Source: Planotetraspora phitsanulokensis
GTDB taxonomy: Bacteria > Actinomycetota > Actinomycetes > Streptosporangiales > Streptosporangiaceae
Assembly (NCBI RefSeq): GCF_016863295.1
Contig: NZ_BOOP01000007.1
Span: 1-64,000 of the forward strand
Reading direction: 5' to 3'
DNA length: 64,000 nucleotides
The position numbers were made by a program, and so were the translations under genes. Below the pieces are notes generated by a model. The model made no database searches and was not told where the DNA came from. It saw only the letters and a list, made by a program, of their open reading frames with translations. Position 1 is the stretch's first letter. Every line of letters starts with the position of its first letter. This document shows positions 8,871 through 16,369 of this stretch, in pieces.

Positions 8871-9554
8871 TCACGGCCGCGCGGCCTCCATCAGGGACTC
8901 GATGAGCCGGTTGTCCGTGCCGCGCTCGGGGTGCCACTGGACCCCGACGGCGAACCGGTGGCCGGGGATCTCGATCGCCTCCACGATCTGGTCGTCGGCC
9001 CACGCGACCGCCTGGAACCCGGCCCCGAGCCGCCTGATGCCCTGGCGGTGCGCGCCGGTGACCTCGGCGTGGTCGCCGATCGCCTTGCCGACCTTGCTGG
9101 AGACGCTCACGATGAGCTCGTGCCTGGCCGTCTCGTGCCGCGGGTGGTCGACGACGTCGGGCAACCAGGGGATCAGCGTCCCGCCCTGCGAGATGTTGAG
9201 CATGTGCATGCCGCGGGAGATCGCGAGCACCGGGAGGTCCGCCTCCACCGCCGCCCGGGCGAGGGCCAGTTCGAAGCGGTCCCGGTGGACCTGCGGCTCC
9301 TCCACCCGCGGCTCCGGCTCCTCGCCGTACAGCGAGGGGGAGACCTCCACGCCGCCGGCGAGGATCAGCCCGTCGAGCCCGCGCACGTAGTCGGCCACGG
9401 AGGCCGGGCTGGCCGGCGGCAGCAGCAGCGGCGCGCCGCCCGCCTTGTCCACCGCCGCGGCGTACGCCTGGGGCGAGACCGCGGCCTCCCTCACCCATAC
9501 GCTCCATCGCGCGGCCTCGAGGTAAGTGGTGATACCGACGATCGGACGCGCCAT
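8871..9554 (-). CDS. Class I glutamine amidotransferase-like protein (PuuD/peptidase C26 family), nucleophile Cys replaced by Ser
   Basis: About 227 residues with the PuuD-type fold: N-terminal [10 protein letters not shown], central [19 protein letters not shown], nucleophile elbow and C-terminal GVQWHPE carrying the catalytic His-Glu pair. The elbow that normally reads (A/G)ICRG reads [10 protein letters not shown], with a TCC serine codon where the gamma-glutamyl hydrolase cysteine belongs. The protein may have lost gamma-glutamyl hydrolysis or may use serine. GGGAG lies 6 bases before ATG 9554, which decides that start. The 312 bases upstream to the flavohaemoglobin gene are the divergent promoter region. 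No polyamine genes are adjacent. Confidence 0.85.
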   Translation of the reverse strand: MARPIVGITTYLEAARWSVWVREAAVSPQAYAAAVDKAGGAPLLLPPASPASVADYVRGLDGLILAGGVEVSPSLYGEEPEPRVEEPQVHRDRFELALARAAVEADLPVLAISRGMHMLNISQGGTLIPWLPDVVDHPRHETARHELIVSVSSKVGKAIGDHAEVTGAHRQGIRRLGAGFQAVAWADDQIVEAIEIPGHRFAVGVQWHPERGTDNRLIESLMEAARP

Positions 9555-9866
9555 TGCGATCTCCCGGGTGTCTTGCAATTCGGTACACCCAATAATGGCG
9601 CAGCGGGATTTCACTTTGTCCCACTTACCTCACTATTACCGCAGGTAGCGGCAAGCATCCCTGATTACAATCCATTACGGCTCAATCACGGTGAGTGGGT
9701 TTTCGCACCACCTTGTGAAGAATCGGTTGTGACGTCCGACTGCGAGTGCAAGACTCCCGAATGAGCGCTGTTGAGCCGGGGCCTGCGGCGTTCATCACCC
9801 GGAGCCGTCAGGGAGGTGGATCGACAAGACCGGAGCTGGTCCGGTCCCAAGGGTGGGACACAGTAG

Positions 9867-10982
9867 ATGACGCTTAATCCGCGCCTCGTCAAAGAGAGCT
9901 TCTCCGTCATCGAACCCGTCGCGGGTAAGGCCGCGGCGTTTTTCTACGGTCGGCTGTTCGCGGAGAACCCGCGACTGCGGGCGATGTTCCCGCCTGCGAT
10001 GGACATGCAGCGTGACCGCCTCTTCAGCGCGCTCACGCGGATCGTGTGGTTGCTCGACAGCCCCGACGGTCTCGCGGCCTACCTCGGCCAGCTCGGGCGC
10101 GACCACCGCAAGTACGGTGTCGTCGACGAGCACTACGCCGCCGTGGGCAACGCCCTAGTCGCCACGATCAAGCACTTCGCCGCCGACATGTGGACCGAGG
10201 AGATCGAGTCCGCCTGGGTCGACGCGTACGGCCTGGCCTCCTCCGCCATGATCGAGGCGGCGGCCGCCGACGCCGGAGTCGCTCCCCCCTGGTGGCTGGG
10301 AGAGGTCGTCGACCACGAACGCCGGACCCGTGACATCGCCGTCGTCACGGTGCGGCCGGCGCAGCGGCTGGACTTCACGCCGGGCCAGTACCTCACCGTG
10401 CAGACCGCCCGGTGGCCACGCGTCTGGCGGACGTTCTCCATCGCCAACGCCCCGCGCGACGACAACACCATCCGCCTGCACGTGCGCGCCGTCCCCGGTG
10501 GATGGGTCAGCTCGGCGCTCGTGCAGCACACCCGGATCGGCGACCAGATCCTGCTCGGGCCGCCCGTGGGCACGATGGCGCCCGTCGAGTCGGAACGGGA
10601 CATCCTGCTCGTGGCGGGCGGCACGGGGCTGGCCCCGCTGAAGGCCATTCTCGAGCACGTCATCGCGTCCGGCCGCCGGCCCAACATCCACCTGATCTTC
10701 GGCGCCCGGAAGGCGTCCGAGCTCTACGACATGCACGACCTCATCAGGATGGAGTCGAGCTTCCCGTGGTTGCGCGTGCTGCCCGTGGTGTCCGACGAGC
10801 ACGCCTACGACGGCATGCGCGGGCGGCTGCCCGAGGTCATCGAGCGTTTCCACTCCTGGGCCGAGCACGAGGTCTACGTCTGCGGCCCGGCGTCGATGGT
10901 GAACGAGACGGTCCGGAGGTTGCAGTCGTCCGGCGTGCCCCTGTGCCGGATCCACCGCGACACCATCCAGGGCGAACCCTGA
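9867..10982 (+). CDS. hmp: Flavohaemoglobin (nitric oxide dioxygenase)
   Basis: A 371-residue fusion of globin (1-140) and FAD/NAD ferredoxin-reductase domains (about 150-371). It should oxidise nitric oxide to nitrate with O2 and NAD(P)H, protecting the cytoplasm from nitrosative stress. The haem pocket looks complete: Tyr of AFFYGRLF (B10), Phe of RAMFPP (CD1), Gln of DMQRDRLF (E7) and proximal His of GRDHRKYG (F8). The flavin segment is RTFSIANAP, the NAD segment is LLVAGGTGLAPLKAIL, and VYVCGPASMV is near the end. The FAD arginine motif RxYS is RTFS here. The preceding intergenic region contains no NsrR-type site that I can recognise. Confidence 0.9.
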   Translation: MTLNPRLVKESFSVIEPVAGKAAAFFYGRLFAENPRLRAMFPPAMDMQRDRLFSALTRIVWLLDSPDGLAAYLGQLGRDHRKYGVVDEHYAAVGNALVATIKHFAADMWTEEIESAWVDAYGLASSAMIEAAAADAGVAPPWWLGEVVDHERRTRDIAVVTVRPAQRLDFTPGQYLTVQTARWPRVWRTFSIANAPRDDNTIRLHVRAVPGGWVSSALVQHTRIGDQILLGPPVGTMAPVESERDILLVAGGTGLAPLKAILEHVIASGRRPNIHLIFGARKASELYDMHDLIRMESSFPWLRVLPVVSDEHAYDGMRGRLPEVIERFHSWAEHEVYVCGPASMVNETVRRLQSSGVPLCRIHRDTIQGEP

Positions 10983-11076
10983 CGGCCTGCCGTATCTCCC
11001 TGACCGGCCGCCCGACTCCTGGCACGATGGGCGCAACCCGGAAAAGGCCGTGCACGAAGCCCACCTGGAGGTGTCC

Positions 11077-12153
11077 GTGGAAGCCCTGCTCGCGATCGGC
11101 ACGCGCAAGGGACTGTTCATCGCACGCTCGTCCGGCGGCCGGCCCTTCGAGGTCGACCCCGTCCGCTTCTCCACCGTCGGCGTCCACTCCGTGGCGATCG
11201 ACACGCGCGGGCCGGCCCCGCGGCTGCTCGCCGGCATCGAGTACGGCCACTTCGGCCCCTCGGTGATGTGGTCGGACGACCTCGGGGAGACGTGGCAGGA
11301 GGCGGCCACGCCGCCGGTCGCGTTCCCGGAACGGACCGGAGCCTCCCTCGCCCGCGTCTGGCAGCTCCAGCCCTCGCCGACGGAGCCCGGCGTGGTGTGG
11401 GCGGGCGCCGAGCCCGCCTCGTTGTGGCGGTCGGAGGATCGCGGCGAGATCTACTCGCTCGTGGAGGGCCTGTGGGACCATCCCACCCGGCCCCAGTGGC
11501 AGCCGGGCGGCGGCGGCCTGTGCCTCCACACCGTCATCCCGCACGCGACCGATCCGCGCCGCATCGCGGTGGCCGCCTCGGCCGTCGGGTTCTTCCGCAG
11601 CTCGGACGGCGGCGCCTCGTGGGAGCCGGCAAACCGGAACATCCGGGCGCCGTTCCTGCCGGAAGGCGCGCAGTACCCGGAGTTCGGCCAGTGCGTGCAC
11701 AAGGTGGCGCACCATCCGGCCCGGCCCGACCGGCTCTTCCTCCAGCACCACTTCGGCGTCTACCGCTCCGACGACTTCGGGGGGTCCTGGACGGACATCG
11801 GCTCCGAACTGCCCTCGGACTTCGGCTTCCCCATCACCGTCCACCCCGCCGACCCCGACACGGTCTACGTGTTCCCGCTGCACGCCGACATGGACCGCAC
11901 TCCGGTCGGTCACCGCTACAACGTCTTCCGCAGCGACGACGGCGGGACGGGCTGGAAGAGCCTGGGCGCCGGGCTGCCGGAGGGTCCGGTGCACGCGGCG
12001 GTGCTCCGCGACGCGCTGGTCGCCAGCGACGCGGGCGTCTTCTTCGGCACCCGCGACGGCGAGGTGTACGGGTCCGAGGACGACGGCCTGAGCTGGACGC
12101 TGATCGCCCGCCACCTCCCCGACGTCCTCACGGTCCGGGCGGCGGTGCTCTGA
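11077..12153 (+). CDS. BNR/sialidase-like beta-propeller protein
   Basis: A 358-residue cytosolic beta-propeller. Repeated Asp-box-like segments are visible, for example SDDLGETW, SSDGGASW, SDDFGGSW, SDDGGTGW and SEDDGLSW, with intervening strands. No signal peptide is present, so a true secreted sialidase is unlikely despite database names that often say exo-alpha-sialidase. The start opens with LLAIGTRKGLFIA. GTG at 11077 lies 6 bases after GGAG. The stop is one base before the GTG of the MoaD-like gene, so the two form an operon. The arrangement suggests a functional pair rather than carbohydrate hydrolysis, but the substrate is unknown. Confidence 0.8.
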   Translation: MEALLAIGTRKGLFIARSSGGRPFEVDPVRFSTVGVHSVAIDTRGPAPRLLAGIEYGHFGPSVMWSDDLGETWQEAATPPVAFPERTGASLARVWQLQPSPTEPGVVWAGAEPASLWRSEDRGEIYSLVEGLWDHPTRPQWQPGGGGLCLHTVIPHATDPRRIAVAASAVGFFRSSDGGASWEPANRNIRAPFLPEGAQYPEFGQCVHKVAHHPARPDRLFLQHHFGVYRSDDFGGSWTDIGSELPSDFGFPITVHPADPDTVYVFPLHADMDRTPVGHRYNVFRSDDGGTGWKSLGAGLPEGPVHAAVLRDALVASDAGVFFGTRDGEVYGSEDDGLSWTLIARHLPDVLTVRAAVL

Positions 12154-12154
12154 G

Positions 12155-12463
12155 GTGACCAGGCCCGTCACGCTGGTCACCTTCGTGGTGCCGCACACGC
12201 TCCGGCACTGGATCGGCGACCGGTCGGAGGTCAGGGTGTTCGCGGTGGCTCCGCCGGACGAGGACAGCCCGACGCTGGGGGCCGCCCTCGACACGCTGCG
12301 CCGTACGCACCCCTCGCTGGAGGAGCGGCTGCGCGACGAGGACGGCCACATCCGGCGGCACATCAGCATGTTCGTTTGCGGGGAGAACGCACGGCGGCTC
12401 GGCGGGCTGTCGTGCGCGCTGCCTCCCGGCGCCGAGGTCTACGTCCTCCCGGCGCTCAGCTGA
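12155..12463 (+). CDS. MoaD/ThiS-like ubiquitin-fold protein lacking the C-terminal Gly-Gly
   Basis: A 102-residue beta-grasp protein resembling the sulfur carriers MoaD and ThiS. The family pattern is seen in TLGAALDTLRRTHPSLEERL, in HISMFVCGENARRLGG, and in the terminal strand PPGAEVYVLPALS. Functional carriers end in Gly-Gly after this strand, and here the TGA falls exactly where that pair would start. Without it, adenylation and thiocarboxylate formation should be impossible. The gene is translationally adjacent to the beta-propeller gene (one base apart) and ends ten bases from the convergent thyX. It may act as a binding partner of the propeller protein. Confidence 0.75.
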   Translation: MTRPVTLVTFVVPHTLRHWIGDRSEVRVFAVAPPDEDSPTLGAALDTLRRTHPSLEERLRDEDGHIRRHISMFVCGENARRLGGLSCALPPGAEVYVLPALS

Positions 12464-12473
12464 CCGCTCCGGG

Positions 12474-13256
12474 TCAGACCTTCCGCCAGCCGGGGACCCA
12501 GGCGCCGTCCTCGACGACGTAGTCGCCGAACAGCGCGGGCGCCTCCTCCTTCATGAGCTCGCCGATCCGCTGGAACACCAGGCGGATCTCCTCCTCCGCG
12601 CCGACGGCGGTGCGGGCCTCGATCGTGTGCCTGAGCGTGCGGACGTTGGCCGTCCAGACCAGGCCGGTCGCCACGCCCTCGGGGGCGAAGCGGCGCATGA
12701 ACGAGGTGTGGTGCTTCTTCTCGGCGAACTTCACGCCTTCCTCGTCGAGCCCGAAGTGGCCGGCCATCCAGGTCTGGAACTCCTCCAGCTGGTCGAGCAC
12801 CGCCGTCGCGCGCTTCATCAGCTCGGCGTCCTGGGTGGCCCAGTCGGGGAACCAGAACGGCAGATCCGACAGGCGGACGAACCGCAGCGACTCCTGCGAG
12901 ATGGCCACGCCGGGGCGGTGCCGTACGAGCTCGTGGGTGAAGACCCGGCTGACGTTGTGCAGGACGAAGCTGAAGCTGACGTGCTCCAGCACCGACCCGT
13001 GCGCGCTGGCGAGGATGTTCTGGAGGTACTGGGTCTGGTCCGTCCGGATGCGGGTCACGTTGGGGTTCAGCCCGGGCTCGAACGAGCGGTAGCACAGCCT
13101 CCCGGCGAACTCCGCGAGGTTCTGCGCGTCGAACTCACCGCGCTCCAGCCGGTCCAGCCAGCTCTCCCCGCCGACCTCCCGCAGGTAGCGGGCGAGTTCG
13201 TCGTAGTCCAGCTCCGGCCGGGCGACGATGAAGACCTCGGGTTCCACACTGCGCAT
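12474..13256 (-). CDS. thyX: FAD-dependent thymidylate synthase
   Basis: ThyX (260 residues) methylates dUMP to dTMP using methylene-tetrahydrofolate, FADH2 and NADPH. The signature arginine-histidine-arginine motif occurs at 112-125 as RHRPGVAISQESLR, a common variant of RHRxxSxNxxSxR. The HGSVLEHVSFSFVLHNVSRVFTHELVRHR helix and the long insertion after residue 160 are also typical. The gene is alone, convergent with the MoaD-like gene, with a hairpin terminator of the upstream ABC operon 73 bases before its start. ATG 13256 follows a GGGGACGG ribosome-site-like stretch. An internal GTG four codons later is possible. Confidence 0.95.
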   Translation of the reverse strand: MRSVEPEVFIVARPELDYDELARYLREVGGESWLDRLERGEFDAQNLAEFAGRLCYRSFEPGLNPNVTRIRTDQTQYLQNILASAHGSVLEHVSFSFVLHNVSRVFTHELVRHRPGVAISQESLRFVRLSDLPFWFPDWATQDAELMKRATAVLDQLEEFQTWMAGHFGLDEEGVKFAEKKHHTSFMRRFAPEGVATGLVWTANVRTLRHTIEARTAVGAEEEIRLVFQRIGELMKEEAPALFGDYVVEDGAWVPGWRKV

Positions 13257-13328
13257 GATGACCGTCCCCGTCCGCTGTTGTCCTTGGTGAGTAGGCCACC
13301 TTCTCGGCTTACTCGGCCCAACACCCTA

Positions 13329-13357
13329 CCGATGGACGGCCGTGCGCCGTCCATCGG
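13329..13357 (-). terminator. Hairpin terminator of the ABC exporter operon
   Basis: A perfect 12-bp inverted repeat (arms 13329-13340 and 13346-13357, loop CGTGC) lies between the permease stop and the thyX start on the minus strand. It has no U-tract, as is usual for intrinsic terminators in actinomycetes. Confidence 0.7.
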
Positions 13358-13385
13358 CAGACCTCGTGCCGTTCCCGGCGGTCGC

Positions 13386-14174
13386 TCAGGTGATGTCGCG
13401 GCGGACCGTCGTGGCCGAGGCGACGACGGCGAACAGCAGCCCGTAGCCGATGAGGACGAGGGCGCCGCCCCAGGCGGGGAGCCACTCCGGCCTGCCCAGC
13501 CCGGTGTCCACGTCGATGCTCATCAGCGCCTGGGCCGCGCCGCCCGGCAGCCATTTGCCCACCGGGTGCAGCACGGGAATCGCGGTGAAGATGCTCTCGA
13601 TCACGTACGCCCACACGACCGCGCCGACGATGCCGGCGATCTGGTTGCGCACCAGGGCCCCCAGGCCGATGCCGAACAGCCCGTAGAGAGAGGTGCTGAC
13701 CAGGATGCCGAGGCTCACCTGGGGGATGCGCGACTCCGACAACGAGAGCTCTCCCCCCGACAGCAGGGTCGCGGGGATCACGACGGCGGCGACCACCACC
13801 AGGGCCACCACGGCGAAGAGCAGGCCGACGAGCGCACCGGTGATCAGCTTGGCGGCGATCACCCGCCTCCGGCGCGGCGTGGTGAGGAAGGTCCCCGTGA
13901 CCGTCTGGTAACGGTACTCGGAGGTGATCATGACGACGCCGAGGATCATCACGAAGATGGAGCCGCCGGAGCCGGACGACCACGCGGTCTGAACCCATTC
14001 CGCGGTGTCCCGCGCGGGGAGGGCCGCCCCGCCGCCTGCCTCGTTGGTGACGCCGGCGAACGCGGTGATGAACGTCAGGTTGACGCCGATCAGGACGAGC
14101 ATGACGAGCAGCATGATCCACCACAGGCGCGTGGTGAACAGCTTGCGTACCTCCGCCTTGACGAGCCCGATCAT
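13386..14174 (-). CDS. ABC-2 type exporter permease
   Basis: A 262-residue membrane protein with six predicted hydrophobic segments. The first is FTTRLWWIMLLVMLVLIGV and the last is GGALVLIGYGLLFAVVASA. A periplasm-facing loop lies between the first two. The segment TSEYRYQTVTGTFLTTPRRRRVIAAKL matches the coupling region of bacitracin-type ABC-2 permeases. Its ATG at 14174 overlaps the stop of the ATPase gene by four bases (ATGA). Together they form a complete exporter of unknown substrate. Such systems often handle antibiotics, lipids or antimicrobial peptides, but nothing here names the cargo. Confidence 0.88.
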   Translation of the reverse strand: MIGLVKAEVRKLFTTRLWWIMLLVMLVLIGVNLTFITAFAGVTNEAGGGAALPARDTAEWVQTAWSSGSGGSIFVMILGVVMITSEYRYQTVTGTFLTTPRRRRVIAAKLITGALVGLLFAVVALVVVAAVVIPATLLSGGELSLSESRIPQVSLGILVSTSLYGLFGIGLGALVRNQIAGIVGAVVWAYVIESIFTAIPVLHPVGKWLPGGAAQALMSIDVDTGLGRPEWLPAWGGALVLIGYGLLFAVVASATTVRRDIT

Positions 14175-15061
14175 CGCTCCCCCGTCAGCTCGAGAAAGAC
14201 CTTCTGCAGGTCGGACCGTTCCTGGGTCACCTCGGTCAGCACCACGCGCTGGTCGAGCGCGATCTGGCCCACGGACGTCGCGTCCATCCCCCGGACACGG
14301 AGCAGGCCGTCCTCGACCCGCTCGACGGCGGCTCCGGCCGCCTCCAGTGCGGGGGCGAGCGTGGCCGCGTCCGAGGCGCGGATCCGGATGGCCGAGTCGC
14401 CGTTCGTGGTGAGCTCCGCGAGGCTGCCCTGCCGTACGAGCCGCCCCTTGGCGATGATCACGACGTTGTCGACGGTCTGCTCGACCTCGGCCAGCACGTG
14501 ACTCGAGACCAGCACCGCGGCGCCCTGGTCGTGGGCCAGGTGCCGGAGGAAGCCCCGGAGCCACTCGATGCCCGCGGGGTCGAGGCCGTTGGCGGGCTCG
14601 TCGAGAATGAAGATCTTGGGCCGTCCCAGCAGCGCGGACGACAGCGCCAGGCGCTGCCGCATGCCGAGCGAGAAACCGCCGACGCGCTTGTCGGCGACGT
14701 CGGCGAGGCCCACCATGGCGAGGGACTCGCTCGCGCGCTCGTCGGGCAGGCCGGCGGCGGCGCAGAGGATGCGCAGGTGGTCGAGGGCCGTGCGGCCCGG
14801 ATGGAAACTGGTGGCTTCGAGCACGGCCCCGACCTCGGTGACGGGCTGGGGCAGTGTGACATAGCGCCTGCCGTCGACGAGCGCCTCTCCCGAGTCGGGA
14901 GTGACCAGGCCGAGCAGGCAACGCAGCGTTGTGGTCTTGCCGGCGCCGTTGGGACCGAGATAGCCGGTGACGGAGCCCGCCTCCACCGTGAAGGAGACCC
15001 CGTCGACCGCCTTCACCGAACCGAACGACTTCGCAAGGTCGCGGATTTCAATGGCAGTCAT
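14171..15061 (-). CDS. ABC transporter ATP-binding protein (exporter)
   Basis: A 296-residue ATPase. Walker A is GPNGAGKTT near residue 36, the signature loop is FSLGMRQRLALSSALL, Walker B is KIFILDEPANGLDP, and the switch histidine is in VSSHVLAEVE. The C-terminal 80 residues after the ATPase core form the small accessory domain seen in bacitracin/daunorubicin-type exporters. It is the first gene of a two-gene operon with the overlapping permease. The upstream 60 bases separate it from the amidohydrolase stop on the same strand. Confidence 0.93.
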   Translation of the reverse strand: MTAIEIRDLAKSFGSVKAVDGVSFTVEAGSVTGYLGPNGAGKTTTLRCLLGLVTPDSGEALVDGRRYVTLPQPVTEVGAVLEATSFHPGRTALDHLRILCAAAGLPDERASESLAMVGLADVADKRVGGFSLGMRQRLALSSALLGRPKIFILDEPANGLDPAGIEWLRGFLRHLAHDQGAAVLVSSHVLAEVEQTVDNVVIIAKGRLVRQGSLAELTTNGDSAIRIRASDAATLAPALEAAGAAVERVEDGLLRVRGMDATSVGQIALDQRVVLTEVTQERSDLQKVFLELTGER

Positions 15062-15122
15062 CCCGGCGATTATCGTGCGGGCTCCGCGGCGTTTCCTCCT
15101 TCTTGATGATGATCCGCCGGCG

Positions 15123-16277
15123 CTAGAGCCGATACACCCGTCTGGCGTTGCCCGACCCGATCATGTGGGCGACCCGGGCCGCGTCCGCCGCGCTCCACTC
15201 CCCCTCCTCGATGCGCTCGGCGAGCACCCGCGCGAGCCCCCGGCGGTGGTAGACCGCCCCGAGGAGGCACAACTCCGCGAGCCCGTAGCAGTCGGAGCTG
15301 AACATCTGCTTGTGAAAGGGGACGAGCTCGAGCATCTCCCTGAGCACCGCGGCCGACCCCGCGGCCGTGTACGTCAGCGCGAGGCCCACGTCGGCGTAGA
15401 CGTGCGGGAAGACCGCCGCCAGATAGGCCGCCTGCCGGTGGAAGGGGTAGCAGTGCAGCAGCACCACGGGCATCCCGGCCGGCGCGACCGCCCGGATGAA
15501 CCCCGTCAGCAGCGAGGGGTCCGAAGCGTGCAGGTCGAGGTCGGTGTCGCCGAAGCCGCAGTGGAACTGGAGCGGCAGGCTCCGCTCCCTCGCGACGTCG
15601 ACCGCCGCCCAGAGCAGGTGCCGTACCAGGACGGGGTCGGTGAGCCGCTCCTTCGGGTCGGACAGCCGCCGGCCCGCGGCTGCGATCACCGCACCCCGGG
15701 ACGGCCGGGACGGGTCGAACCCGAGCCCGCAGCGGTAGGCCGCGATCGACTTCAGCCCCACCGCGCGCGCCGCCCTGACGGCGAGCTCCTCGCGCAGCGC
15801 CTTCACGTAGCCCACGGCGGACAGCCCGGCCGTGGCGACCTCCTGCTCGATCTGCTCCAGCCGGACCACCTCGTCGGCCGCGGCGCCGCCCGTGCGGCCC
15901 ATCTCCGCCGCGGTGAGCAGCTCGGGCCGGTCGAGCCCGGTGTCCACCAGGAAGGCCGCGACGCCGGCCCTGCGCAGGAGGCGGCGGTTCACCTCGGCCG
16001 CGCCGAGCTCCGCCCTGCGGGACAGGTAGACGGCGGGCGACACGTGCGGTTCGAGGTCGAGGGCGGGGGCGCACCAGCGCCGGATCCCCAGCCCGGCGGG
16101 GGTGTCGAAGTGCGTGGTGCCGGGCGGCGCGGGCGTGCCGGCCTCCGTGATCAGGGTCTCGAACTCCGACCGGGACAGGTCGTCGCGCCGCACGCCGTGA
16201 CAGTGGTGGTCGACCATCGGAGCGGCGAGCGCCGCGCGGACCGGGTCGGGCAGGGGCACGGGCAGCGCGTCGTCCAC
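15123..16277 (-). CDS. Amidohydrolase-family metal-dependent hydrolase
   Basis: A TIM-barrel hydrolase of about 384 residues. The metal-binding opening is MVDHHCHG, further ligands are in LQFHCGFGDTD and VVLLHCYPFHRQAAYLA, and the terminal aspartate segment is MFSSDCYG. The pattern is closest to the Amidohydro_2/FluG-type branch, but the substrate is not identifiable. An upstream in-frame GTG at 16292 lies inside a strong hairpin with no ribosome site. GTG 16277 has CCGGAG 7 bases upstream, so I take it as the start. The gene lies 92 bases after trpEG on the same strand and could be read through from it if the hairpin terminates only partly. Confidence 0.8.
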   Translation of the reverse strand: MDDALPVPLPDPVRAALAAPMVDHHCHGVRRDDLSRSEFETLITEAGTPAPPGTTHFDTPAGLGIRRWCAPALDLEPHVSPAVYLSRRAELGAAEVNRRLLRRAGVAAFLVDTGLDRPELLTAAEMGRTGGAAADEVVRLEQIEQEVATAGLSAVGYVKALREELAVRAARAVGLKSIAAYRCGLGFDPSRPSRGAVIAAAGRRLSDPKERLTDPVLVRHLLWAAVDVARERSLPLQFHCGFGDTDLDLHASDPSLLTGFIRAVAPAGMPVVLLHCYPFHRQAAYLAAVFPHVYADVGLALTYTAAGSAAVLREMLELVPFHKQMFSSDCYGLAELCLLGAVYHRRGLARVLAERIEEGEWSAADAARVAHMIGSGNARRVYRL

Positions 16278-16285
16278 TCTGATCT

Positions 16286-16326
16286 CCGGCACGGGAGTGG
16301 ACTTTACGGGTCCACTCCCGTGCCGG
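16286..16326 (-). terminator. 17-bp hairpin between trpEG and the amidohydrolase
   Basis: Arms 16286-16302 and 16310-16326 are perfectly complementary with a 7-base loop. On the minus strand it follows trpEG and ends at the first two bases of the amidohydrolase Shine-Dalgarno, so it can both terminate trpEG and mask translation initiation of the next gene. No U-tract is present. Confidence 0.7.
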
Positions 16327-16369
16327 CGCGGCTTTCGCGGCCCTCTTTACCTGCTTTACCCGGACGGCG

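Noticed and set aside
9731-9764. An 11-codon Cys-containing peptide (ending DCECKTPE) upstream of the flavohaemoglobin, considered as a RiPP precursor or leader peptide
   Set aside because: It has no ribosome site, no modification genes nearby and no hairpin with it.
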